Source: Bacillota bacterium (GTDB taxonomy: Bacteria; Bacillota; Clostridia; Lachnospirales; Lachnospiraceae). Taken from it: DNA of 51,273 nt. Positions 42,199 through 51,078 of the stretch are shown piece after piece. The stretch is taken from positions 1 through 51,273 of the forward strand of contig JAEZFK010000030.1 in NCBI GenBank assembly GCA_023437715.1. Reading direction: 5' to 3'. The stretch's first letter is position 1. Each line of letters begins with the position of its first letter. The notes below the pieces were generated by a model. The model was not told the DNA's origin and searched no databases. It saw only the letters and a program-made list of their open reading frames with translations. Made by a program: the position numbers and the translations under genes.

Positions 42199-43350
42199 GC
42201 TGCCACCTCATAGGTACGCACACATAAGTTATCACTTATTTTGCCCCTTGAAGAAATTCGGAGATAGAAGTCCTGCATCTTAAGCGTACTGCATCTTATA
42301 TCAAACTCAGCCTTTTTAATATCTAAAACCCTGTCTTTTCTCTGATAACAATCCATCATACTTATTATTTTTCTACTCCAATTATAAGCTCTGGAACCTA
42401 AATCCATTTGTTCCGCCAGATCAGTTACGATCGCTTCCTCCTGAATATTTTCTGAACAGAGGCACGGTAATCCGGACGCCTGCGCTCCAATCAATGAAAT
42501 GCCAAACCCTTCCCATGTAGACGGGAAAATATAATAATCCATCGCACAATATAAATCTTCCACGTCGGATCTGGCTTCAGTAAATATGACATCCTTGCGA
42601 AGTCCATATTTATCAACTTTGCTTTTCGCATCGGTGAGAAGTTCTCCATCTCCAACAAACAGAAGTTTTGACTTTTCTTTCGCCCTGTGTAAGCATTGAA
42701 AAACGTCTATCACAAATAACGGATTCTTTTGTTCAACAACCCTTCCTAAAAAAACATTACAAAATCGTCCTTGTCAATTCCTAATTTCCGCCTTACAATA
42801 TCTCTCCTTGACTCATCATATCGAAAGTTTTCTGCACAAATAGCATTTTTAAGAACTGTAAATTAATCGGAATTTACTATTCCATCCCCAAACGCCACCT
42901 GCCGGCCTCTCTAGAACATGCCATGTAATAATCCGCCTGATATCTTAACGGATACTGAAGCACTTTCTTTATTGCTGCTTTCACTCCACTTCCATTCGAC
43001 GTATTATGGCTATGAGCAATAACAAGCAATCCATTTCTTTTTGCTACATGAAGCAACAGGAAGGCATAACTTCTTGAATGGCAGTGAAATATTCCATACT
43101 CTTTATGCCGTTCAAAAAAAGAATCCCATTTTCTTAGTATTTCTATGCTGTTTGTTCCCCGAAAAGTAGGCATGACATATATTTTGCCTCCCATGCATTT
43201 AATCTCATCGGCAAAATACATCTGTTCAGGATGATCCACAACAAAATCAAACTGCACGATACTTCTATCTATATTACGGTAGATATTCATCATAATCGAT
43301 TGTGAACCTCCAATTTCCAAGCTCGCAATCATATGGAGTACCCGTATCAT
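42195..43350 (-). pseudogene. Decayed paralogue of the adjacent glycosyltransferase
   Basis: The 5' part (43350-42877) reads MIRVLHMIASLEIGGSQSIM and PEQMYFADEIKCMGGKIYV, nearly the same as the neighbour. After 42877 the frame is lost; the 3' part resumes from about 42713 with SKLLFVGDGELLTDAKSKVD and YIFPSTWEGFGISLIGAQAS, ending at 42195. In the second E-x7-E motif the last Glu has become Gly (SLIGAQ instead of SLIEAQ), another sign of decay. The missing middle is about 160 bases of shifted sequence. Confidence 0.88.
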
Positions 43351-43363
43351 TTGACTCCTCCTG

Positions 43364-43903
43364 CTAACGAATGTTCATTTTTTCCCTTTTCTGCACAAAT
43401 ACAGTCCCCGCCGGAACATTTCCCTTCACAACGCTTCCAGCACCAATGACAGCATTATCGCCGATTGTTGATCCTTTCAGGATAATACTGTTCGCACCAA
43501 TCCAGACTTCATTGCCAATCGCAACCGGGGCTGTTTTAAATTTCTGTTTTTTTAGACCCGCTTTGTAATCATGGTCATGGTCGTATATCTGCACATTCGG
43601 AGAAAACTGAACATTATTTCCTATCACAATTTTTTCATGGCAAACAATCATATCGTTATAATTAAGCGATACATTGTTTCCAATTTTTAATTTCCCTTTA
43701 CTGCGTACTCTAATGTGAGAATTACTCCTCACTTTGAATCCCTTCCCTATGTTCAGTACCCCCCTTGAAATTTGGAACTCACTAAAAGGGGAGCAAAAAC
43801 TTGACAAAGAAGCCTGAAACCGATTGCCATTTACCAGTTTCAAATACGCAAACTTTATGTCGGTAACAGCCAGGCAGATTGCCGCCCTGATGTATTTATT
43901 CAT
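43364..43903 (-). CDS. Hexapeptide-repeat acyltransferase (LbH), 179 aa
   Basis: The protein carries left-handed beta-helix hexapeptide repeats such as IGNNVSLNYND, IGNNVQFSPNV, IGNEVWIGANSIILKGSTIG and AVIGAGSVVKGNVPAG, the fold of sugar O-acetyltransferases. The His-rich segment IYDHDHDYKAG supplies the likely catalytic histidine. It would acetylate a sugar of the repeat unit. The ATG overlaps the stop of the fusion gene by four bases, so translation is coupled. Length is normal. Confidence 0.9.
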   Translation of the reverse strand: MNKYIRAAICLAVTDIKFAYLKLVNGNRFQASLSSFCSPFSEFQISRGVLNIGKGFKVRSNSHIRVRSKGKLKIGNNVSLNYNDMIVCHEKIVIGNNVQFSPNVQIYDHDHDYKAGLKKQKFKTAPVAIGNEVWIGANSIILKGSTIGDNAVIGAGSVVKGNVPAGTVFVQKREKMNIR

Positions 43904-45978
43904 AATCTCGCCTCCGTTTCATGTACAATTTTCATATATCTCTGAATAACAATCTCCCTATCAAACTCTTCTTCCACTTTCTTTCTCCCTGCAAGTCCCA
44001 TCCGTGCCCTGTCACTGTTACTCAAAGCAAGGAACTTTTCAATTTTATCAACAAGGCTTTCCGTGCTGCCGGTTTCAAAAATATAGCCGGTATTTCCGTT
44101 ATCGACAACATCCTTGCTTCCATTTATAGAACTTGTTATACACACTCTTCCTGATGCTGCTGTTTCAAGCAGGACATTCGGTACACCCTCGCCTCCATGA
44201 GACGGAAGAATGGTACACTGGCATTTCTCAATCCATTCTCCGATGTTTTTCTGGAATCCGATATACTCTACACTTCCTTTTTCCTCATATTCTTTTACTT
44301 TTGCTTTGTATTTCTCTTCTTCGTTCCAGCCTGCAATCAGGAATTTTGTGTTCGGATATTTTCCTCTGATGACTTCAGCAGTTTCCATATACTGGTCGAT
44401 GCCCTTCAGCTCCATCACACGACCGATGAAAATAAAACAGATTTCATCATCGGTTGGGAACGGCTTAACCGTGTACTTTTCCAAATTTACGCCAGAACCA
44501 GGGAGCATCTCCCAATTGTCCTTTACCATATGATTTTCTACAAAATAATCCCGGTCTCCGCTATTCTGGAAAAACACCTTATAGCAATGTTTCAGAGAGA
44601 CTTTATATAACGTCTTTGCGACCTCGCTCACAAAATTCTTCTCAAGGAAAGTCGCTCCCGTGCCGGTGACATTGCAGACTTGCTTATAACCCAGAATGTT
44701 CGAGACAAGCGAACCATAAATATTCGGCTTGATCGTATAAGAGAAGATGATATCCAGCTTAACCTTCCTCATAATCTTCCTGTAGGCAATGACCGTCTTA
44801 ATGTCGTTCTTTGGATTCACACCGCGTCTATCCATTGGTGTTGGGATGATCTTGCACCCAAGGTCAGAAAAATATTTATTATCCGAATCTTCCGGCGTAG
44901 AGATATAAATATCATGTCCCTCTTCAACCAGTCTGTTGATCAGCTCCTTCCGAAACGAAAACAGCGTGATAAAATGATTGGAAAGAAACAGGATCTTTTT
45001 CTTTTCTACAGGCAATGTCGCTTCGGCATCCTCCGTACTTTGGAATGAAGATACTTTTATAGACTTCTGTTTAGATTTTCCTTCCTTATCCCACCTCACC
45101 CTGTTCATTTTATTGTGAACAGCATAAGCCGAAATCCTGGCTGCCACTGCCGCAGCAAGACTTCCTGCAATTTTCCAACCTGTATGTTTCGACTCTTTTT
45201 TCTCATTTCCTTTCAAGCGCTTCCACAGCGCCGCAAGTGCCGTGATTGTAATTGCAGAACATGCCCCAACCACCGCTGCGCCTGTCCGGATCTTTTTCCT
45301 CAGCTTCTCTGGGCTGACAGCCGCATCTATATCTTCTCCGTGCTTATGCATCTCCCTGGTGCCGCCTTCAACAACGCCGTCAGAACTAAGTACCGATCCA
45401 ATGGTTCCAAGAAAGCATTTTAGGTCCATCCAGAATCCCATCTTGTCCACGTACTCTCCGTCAAATCTCGCCTTCACCGGTATTTCCAGCTCATCCCGGC
45501 CGTTGATCTGCGCCCAGCCGGTGAGGCCAGGTGTAATGTCATTTGCACCGTATTTATCACGCTCTGCTATCAGATCATCCTGATTCCAGAGTGCCGGGCG
45601 CGGGCCTATTATACTCATCTGTCCTTTGAAGATATTAAAAATCTGCGGCAGCTCATCGAGGCTGGTCTTTCTCAAGAACTTGCCGATTTTTGTTATGTAA
45701 GCATCTGGATTATCAAGCATATGGGTCGGCAGGTCTTTCGGTGTTTCCGCGTACATCGACCGAAACTTCCATATTTCAAACAATTCCTTGTTCTTCCCTA
45801 CGCGCTTCTGCTTGAATAGAACTGGACCTTTGGAATCCAGTTTGATGGCGATAACTATCCCGGCTAAAACCGGAGAAAGAATGACTATTGCCCCACCGGA
45901 GAGTACAACGTCCATAGCTCTTTTTACCGGAAAGTATTTATTCTGTTTTTCGGTCATCTCATGCTTTTCCACGCTCAT
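43900..45978 (-). CDS. Fusion of initiating phosphoglycosyl transferase and GT-B transferase, 692 aa
   Basis: The N-terminal ~200 residues are a monotopic phosphoglycosyl transferase (PglC/WbaP type): membrane segment GGAIVILSPVLAGIVIAIKL, then the Asp-Glu dyad in RKTSLDELPQIFNIFKGQMS and IIGPRPALWNQDDLI. It would load a sugar phosphate on undecaprenyl phosphate. A linker (about 215-320) with two more hydrophobic helices (AAVVGACSAITITALAALW and AGSLAAAVAARISAYAV) leads to a complete GT4-like GT-B transferase (KKKILFLSNHFITLFSFRKE, FIGRVMELKGIDQYMETAEV and ILPSHGGEGVPNVLLETAAS). The start is uncertain: 45978 has only GAGG near it, and a TTG at 45987 or ATG at 45957 are alternatives. It probably begins repeat-unit assembly and adds the second sugar. 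Confidence 0.9.
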   Translation of the reverse strand: MSVEKHEMTEKQNKYFPVKRAMDVVLSGGAIVILSPVLAGIVIAIKLDSKGPVLFKQKRVGKNKELFEIWKFRSMYAETPKDLPTHMLDNPDAYITKIGKFLRKTSLDELPQIFNIFKGQMSIIGPRPALWNQDDLIAERDKYGANDITPGLTGWAQINGRDELEIPVKARFDGEYVDKMGFWMDLKCFLGTIGSVLSSDGVVEGGTREMHKHGEDIDAAVSPEKLRKKIRTGAAVVGACSAITITALAALWKRLKGNEKKESKHTGWKIAGSLAAAVAARISAYAVHNKMNRVRWDKEGKSKQKSIKVSSFQSTEDAEATLPVEKKKILFLSNHFITLFSFRKELINRLVEEGHDIYISTPEDSDNKYFSDLGCKIIPTPMDRRGVNPKNDIKTVIAYRKIMRKVKLDIIFSYTIKPNIYGSLVSNILGYKQVCNVTGTGATFLEKNFVSEVAKTLYKVSLKHCYKVFFQNSGDRDYFVENHMVKDNWEMLPGSGVNLEKYTVKPFPTDDEICFIFIGRVMELKGIDQYMETAEVIRGKYPNTKFLIAGWNEEEKYKAKVKEYEEKGSVEYIGFQKNIGEWIEKCQCTILPSHGGEGVPNVLLETAASGRVCITSSINGSKDVVDNGNTGYIFETGSTESLVDKIEKFLALSNSDRARMGLAGRKKVEEEFDREIVIQRYMKIVHETEARL

Positions 45979-45995
45979 ATTCCTCAAACGAAGTT

Positions 45996-46653
45996 CTATG
46001 AAACCCCGTGTTTTCTCTTGTATTCCTTTACTTCATCTACAATCCCATCCTGGAATCTTCTCGGACTGTATCCGAAGTCCTTTTCCGCTTCTTCAAATGA
46101 AAATACTCTCGGCTCACATAACCGCTGTACTTTCTCTCGGTAATCCTTCTTTGTAAAACTCACCAGATACGATCCCCACGCTCCTGCATAGGCAATCGGG
46201 AAAGGACATCTGATGAATTTCACGTCTTTTCCGAGGTTCTTCCCGATCACTGTGAGCATTTCTTTCAGTTCTATCTCATTTCCGCCAGACAGGTTATAAT
46301 CTTTCCCAACAGTGTTCTTTTCATTCATTAACACCTTATAATATCCATCTGCTAGGTCTTCATAATGGACAGGCTGTAGTTTATATCTCGCACCGTTCAC
46401 CACCGGCATGATTGGAAACTTATCCACCATTTTTATGAACTGAACCACGTTGTTATCAGAAATATTCCCGTATATCATAGTCGGTCTTAAAATCGTAAGG
46501 GTGATGTCGTGTTTCTTGCAGGTCTTATAAACGTAATTATCAATCTTCCAGTATTCCTCACCGGCGGCTTTATATTGGGAATAAATTCCTGTCGTGTGAA
46601 CAAGTATCCGCCTCCTCACATGATTTTTTGCAGCTGCTTTTACAATCCTACAC
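45996..46653 (-). pseudogene. NAD-dependent epimerase, 5'-truncated
   Basis: The frame keeps the C-terminal two thirds of an extended SDR epimerase: VKAAAKNHVRRRILVHTTGI, the YxxxxxK-like YSQYKAAGEEYWKI, TILRPTMIYGNISDNNVV and PVHYEDLADGYYKVL. The N-terminal Rossmann motif is missing; at about 46653 the frame meets a stop and the sequence changes. A start is not evident. In intact clusters this protein modifies a nucleotide sugar early in the pathway. It lies 17 bases upstream of the fusion gene. Confidence 0.8.
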
Positions 46654-46764
46654 TAGTCCTTTTAAGACTCTATTCACCATCTGACTGATCAGAAAGCCAA
46701 TACAACCTTAAAATCAGTTTATTCAGGCGGCTAATCCTCTAAATTTTCTGTCCCTATTATTACG

Positions 46765-46995
46765 TTATCCCCTCGTCCAAGGAGGGGCTTCCACGTCAAG
46801 AAGCCGCAAAGCTATCTCTCTACAGGCTATCTGCGAATTCAGACACACCGCTTTCTTCGTGTGGACATACTCCGCCATCCTTCTTTCAAACTCCTTCGTC
46901 TTCGGTTCTGTGGTAATCCAGACTGAACGAATCACCTCTGTTGCTCCATTTACTTCTGCCTCACTCATATCCGGCGGTGAAAATTGTATACGCAT
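46765..46995 (-). pseudogene. DegT/DnrJ/EryC1 aminotransferase, N-terminal remnant
   Basis: From a good ribosome site (AGTAAGGGGAGAGAGGT) the frame reads IQFSPPDMSEAEVNGATEVI, SVWITTEPKTKEFERRMAEY and VCLNSQIACREIALRLL, the start of PLP-dependent sugar aminotransferases. After about 76 residues the reading frame shifts (near VEAPPWTRG) and stops. The PLP-lysine region is absent. In an intact locus it would make an amino sugar such as a diacetamido sugar. Confidence 0.82.
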
Positions 46996-47045
46996 ACCTC
47001 TCTCCCCTTACTCTCACTTGATGATTCTTATATGACACTATTGCT

Positions 47046-47410
47046 TTATTTTCTTTTTATCTTATATACTCCCAGACCTATGACCGTCCCAACCAAAACC
47101 CCAATCATGTCTATCCACATATCCGTGATCAAGGTACCTCGCCCTGTGAGCACTTGTATCGATTCATCTAAAAAAGCAATCATAAGGCCAGCGTAAGCAC
47201 TTTTTACTACTTTTCCACTCTAGAACAAAGATAGGAATAATCCCAATACAATAACTTCACAAGATGTGCTATTTTCCTGACAATCTCTTTATCAATTGCA
47301 TTCATACCTAAGCGCTGTGGCAAAGGTGTGACTACTGTTTTTGTAAACCAATTACTCTCATACGCTGATCTACTTTCTGGCACAGCAGATTGTAGCCAGA
47401 TAAAAGCCAA
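47046..47410 (-). pseudogene. VanZ-family membrane protein, frameshifted
   Basis: The 5' part reads FIWLQSAVPESRSAYESNWF and MNAIDKEIVRKIAHLV, typical of VanZ-like proteins. A one-base change follows (near 47263); the next frame gives EVIVLGLFLSL, a TAG, then KSAYAGLMIAFLDESIQVLT and TDMWIDMIGVLVGTVIG. All VanZ landmarks remain but the gene has a frameshift and a nonsense codon. Confidence 0.8.
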
Positions 47411-47643
47411 ACTTCAGAAGAAACTCAGTTCCATACCGACTTGCTATATATAGCTTTTCACCCACTCCTCGTCCATGTTCAGATGCACTTTACACACAAC
47501 AGAAAGTGTGTCAAACTTACACCACATGCCACATACGGCTTGAATACCGTAGCCTAAAACTTTCAATACGCCCTCGTCCTCTATCCTCTAAAAAGGTGCC
47601 CATCCGATTTCCTGTGCCAGATATTAAATTTCAATAATGTTAA

Positions 47644-47663
47644 AATCAGATTACCGTCTGATT
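47644..47663. terminator. Bidirectional hairpin
   Basis: AATCAGA and TCTGATT flank a 6-base loop (47644-47663), with T-rich flanks in both directions. It follows the small toxin-like frame on the minus strand. Confidence 0.65.
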
Positions 47664-47673
47664 ATTTTTTATG

Positions 47674-47760
47674 TTACCGGACGGAAATAAGCAATATCCC
47701 GGCAGAGTTGGCGCACGTCAAGACCGCCAGGATTACCATCAGCGTCTCATATGCCGTAAT
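47674..47760 (-). pseudogene. Holin-like toxin peptide remnant, about 28 aa
   Basis: The minus strand reads TAYETLMVILAVLTCANSAG, a hydrophobic one-helix peptide like the small 'putative holin-like toxins' of Firmicutes, which begin (M)xxYExLMxxxxxxTL. GGGAGGTG lies upstream but the start codon is ATT instead of ATG, so it is probably decayed or weakly translated. A terminator follows directly. Confidence 0.45.
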
Positions 47761-48422
47761 ATCACCTATCACCTCCCTTCGGAGGCACTTTCCATCGTCG
47801 AGGTATCAAATGTAGACCCCAATAAATCCCCATTTTCAATGACACCCTTACTCAAGGCATCGGAAGTAGGAGATTTAATGTAGTCTGTGAGCTACATAAG
47901 CGCTTAATCAGCTCCATATTTCCGCCACTTTCATCACATTCCAACTATCAACTTCCGACGCCCTGACATTATTACCGTTCCAACTTGGTACCCTGACATC
48001 ACCGAAGGTTCCGGTCTATACTCCTTTGTAAGTACCACAAAATGACTCTGCAGCATCCTCGACGGCCTCTAACAACCTGGCAGATCCCACAGAAACAATT
48101 GCAAACTGTCATCATGAGATTTATTACTTTTAAATTTTTTATTAACTTATTTCCCATATTCATTTTCGTAACTAAAATCCTGTGTTTTCATCCGTAGGCT
48201 TAGTCTTTCCTCTTATCTAAATTTCGTTCCAAAGTTTGGGTCAATAGAGCAACAAAAGAGCCAAATATTTACAAAACTCTGTCTGCTCGTTTTTATCCCT
48301 CTTTGGAGAAATATTCTAAAATAGATTTCGGACTAAGCAGTCGAACCCTTGTAAATACAGTGTTTCTTCTGGTTGTCCCTATTATATAAATATCGAAAAA
48401 TCTTCATTTATGCGTTCTCCTT
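47761..48422. other. Decayed intergenic stretch
   Basis: No frame with a ribosome site and a family match was found on either strand. Scattered short frames remain, none convincing. It separates the dehydratase gene from the rest of the biosynthetic operon and is probably the site of lost cps genes. Confidence 0.55.
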
Positions 48423-50714
48423 CTAACTTATAATTTGTGTTACAGCTACTTGAACCATTGCAAGCTTCTTCTTTTCCAGCACCTCACTTCTCTTATTTTC
48501 CTCTCCCGTAGGTTTATTTCCAACTGGATGAAATGTAGACACAATTTTTTCAACAATTTCAACAATGTTCTGACTATTTTCATAACTTGCCTTTGCAAGC
48601 TCCTCCAACTGCTTCAGGAAGATTTCAACATCAAACGGAATAGGCTGTCCAATGTGAATCAACTCATTGGCTGTCTTCTTCATGCCTTCTTCAGTCATTA
48701 GGCGTTCTTCAAACAATTTTTCACCAGCCCGCAAACCAATGTAAGTCAGGGGAATATCAACATCCGGTTCATAACCAGATAATTTAATCAGATTTCTTGC
48801 CAAGGTATCAATTTTTACAGGTGCTCCCATATCCAGCACAAAAATTTCTCCACCCCAGGCATAGGTGCCTGCCTGGAGTACGAGGTTGACCGCTTCCGGA
48901 ATTGTCATAAAATAGCGAACAATGTCAGGATGGGTAACTGTAACCGGTCCGCCTGCCTCAATCTGTTTCTTAAACAGCGGAATGACAGAGCCATTGCTAC
49001 CAAGAACATTCCCGAAGCGTACTGCTACAAACTGTGTACCCTTTCTACCCTTATTCTCGACACATTCAATTCGTATATCGGATTTTTCTCTACCCATGCC
49101 ATGATCTGTTAGATCATGTGCCACCCGCCCATTGATATCCATATGCGCGTGCAGTAAAGGCAGTAAATCCAGTCTTCCCTCTTTACTGATAGCATCCATG
49201 CTCTGTATAATCATTTCGCAAAGACGCTTGCTAGCTCCCATAATATTGGTCGGGTTGACAGCTTTATCTGTGCTGATAAGAACAAAACGCTGCGTACCAT
49301 TTTTTAAAGCTGCGTATGCAGTTTTATATGTACCAATTACATTGTTTTTAATTGCTTCATTCGGACTGGTTTCCATTAGCGGTACATGCTTATGTGCTGC
49401 TGCATGGTACACAATGTCCGGTTGATATGTTTCAAATACCCAGTTAATTCTTCTGCTGTCGCGCACAGACCCAATCAATACAACCAGATTTAAATCTGAA
49501 TATTTTCTCTTCAGTTCCTGTTCAATATCATAAGCATTATTTTCATAAACATCGAAAATAATTAACGCCGTTGGCTCATGCTCTGCAATCTGTCTGCACA
49601 ACTCACTTCCGATAGAGCCACCGCCGCCAGTGACCAGAATTGTCTTTCCTTTTATGTATTGAAAGATTTCATCCATATTAACCTTAATTGGTTCTCTGCC
49701 CAGTAAGTCCTCAACAACCACCGGTTTCATTTTGCTCAAAGATACCTGTCCATTTGCCAACTGGTATACGCCTGGCAAACTCTTTAAACTGCAATTTGTC
49801 TCTTTACAGATGTTCAGAATATCTCTCTTATCCTCTGCGGATGCACTGGGAATAGCGAATAATATCTGGTCAATATGGAACTTCTGAACAGATTCCATAA
49901 TACTGTCCCGTCCGCCGACAATCGGCACGTCTCCCATAAAGCGTCCCCATTTATTAGAATTATCATCAATTACACAACATGGCTTAAACTCCAACTTCGC
50001 AGAACCTTTCAGTTCCCTTAAAATTATCTGTCCAGCAGCACCGGCGCCGATAATCATGGCATTATAGACTGCCTTTGTACTCTGCTCACGCCGGACACGT
50101 TCCAAAGTAATATAGCGGTACACAAAACGTACGGCCACCACCAGCAGAAATTGCATAAGCGCACCAATTATATAGTAAGAGATCGGCATGCGTTTTACAA
50201 ACATTGTTATACCCACAGCATGGAACAATGTTGTAATAATCGTTGCTGAAAATATTCGGTTTAATTCACTGAAGCTGGCAAATCTCCACAGACTATTATA
50301 CAAGTGAAGTACATGAAAAAATATAACTACAAATACTGTATAAAAAGGTGCAAATCTCACAAAGGAATATAGATACTCTAATGGAATGCTTGAAAATCGC
50401 AAATCGAATCTCAGCAACAAGCCAAAAAAGTATGAAAAATTAACTGCAACGATATCATATAAAAACAAGTATAAAGCAATCACTTTCCAATGTTCGATAT
50501 GTTTCTTTTTTTTAGAAAGCGCTTTGCCAACAGAACTTGATACCTCCTTGTTATCATTATCTACATCGTTCACATTCTCTTTCATTTTTATCTCATCCCC
50601 TATTCCCCACTGGTCACTCTTAGAGTTATTTCTCACCACGGGTTGTTTGCCATCTTTAAAGAACATCCATTTAAACTTTGTCCAAAAGGTCTGTTTATTC
50701 AATCTGACATTCAT
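48423..50714 (-). CDS. CapD/FlaA1-like nucleoside-diphosphate sugar dehydratase, 763 aa
   Basis: The membrane-bound polysaccharide protein of the CapD/PglF/FlaA1 family converts UDP-N-acetylglucosamine type sugars by 4,6-dehydration. It has four membrane helices (about residues 80-200), a first Rossmann motif GAGAAGQ, and the SDR domain with TGGGGSIGSELC, VYHAAAHKHVPLME and STDKAVNPTNIMGASKR, which holds the family's catalytic residues (K in place of the usual Tyr pattern). The first 75 residues are extra compared with the usual 600-640, and an insertion of about 35 residues lies near 500-540. AAGAAG lies upstream of the ATG; a second start near 50585 with GGGG upstream is possible. It is the first gene of the operon behind a consensus promoter. 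Confidence 0.9.
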   Translation of the reverse strand: MNVRLNKQTFWTKFKWMFFKDGKQPVVRNNSKSDQWGIGDEIKMKENVNDVDNDNKEVSSSVGKALSKKKKHIEHWKVIALYLFLYDIVAVNFSYFFGLLLRFDLRFSSIPLEYLYSFVRFAPFYTVFVVIFFHVLHLYNSLWRFASFSELNRIFSATIITTLFHAVGITMFVKRMPISYYIIGALMQFLLVVAVRFVYRYITLERVRREQSTKAVYNAMIIGAGAAGQIILRELKGSAKLEFKPCCVIDDNSNKWGRFMGDVPIVGGRDSIMESVQKFHIDQILFAIPSASAEDKRDILNICKETNCSLKSLPGVYQLANGQVSLSKMKPVVVEDLLGREPIKVNMDEIFQYIKGKTILVTGGGGSIGSELCRQIAEHEPTALIIFDVYENNAYDIEQELKRKYSDLNLVVLIGSVRDSRRINWVFETYQPDIVYHAAAHKHVPLMETSPNEAIKNNVIGTYKTAYAALKNGTQRFVLISTDKAVNPTNIMGASKRLCEMIIQSMDAISKEGRLDLLPLLHAHMDINGRVAHDLTDHGMGREKSDIRIECVENKGRKGTQFVAVRFGNVLGSNGSVIPLFKKQIEAGGPVTVTHPDIVRYFMTIPEAVNLVLQAGTYAWGGEIFVLDMGAPVKIDTLARNLIKLSGYEPDVDIPLTYIGLRAGEKLFEERLMTEEGMKKTANELIHIGQPIPFDVEIFLKQLEELAKASYENSQNIVEIVEKIVSTFHPVGNKPTGEENKRSEVLEKKKLAMVQVAVTQIIS

Positions 50715-50805
50715 TTTTTACTTCTTAACAAAACTTCTTTCTTACAATATTTTCTATACTGTAAGCGTTCTTAATTATGGAACTTCCAATTATTGGCATA
50801 ACCTA

Positions 50806-50833
50806 ATTATACTAAAAATACAGGTGGTGTCAA
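50806..50833 (-). promoter_or_regulatory. Consensus sigma-A promoter of the biosynthetic operon
   Basis: Read on the minus strand, TTGACA (50833-50828) and TATAAT (50811-50806) both match the consensus perfectly with a 16-base spacer. Transcription would start near 50799, about 85 bases before the dehydratase ATG. Confidence 0.85.
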
Positions 50834-51040
50834 CCTTTTATTAGTGGTTATTAATTGAAGACATTACTGTCAAATGAATGTTATAGACCATAGATAAATC
50901 GGTGTCAGGACATAAGTCCCAGCATCATTTTCTATATACATGTAGTTTTTTTATGTCTTCTTACGTCAGCAAAGAAAAACTTGCCTTAGGTGGCCAAACT
51001 TTTGCTGCATTTTTACCAATTTTTTCAAAGTCACCAGGGC

Positions 51041-51078
51041 GTGTCGCAAAATAGGCTTTTGCCTATGATGCGGCACGT
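51041..51078 (+). terminator. Hairpin and T-tract, probable IS terminator
   Basis: GTGTCGCA...ATAGGC (51041-51056) pairs with GCCTAT...TGCGGCAC (51061-51076, one G-T pair), followed by a long T run. It shares its first 12 bases with 16041. Confidence 0.65.

Noticed and set aside
46620..46660. CTAGTGTAGG at the epimerase truncation as an IS630 end
   Set aside because: It resembles the first eight bases of the IS630 ends but nothing else of the element follows; too short to claim.
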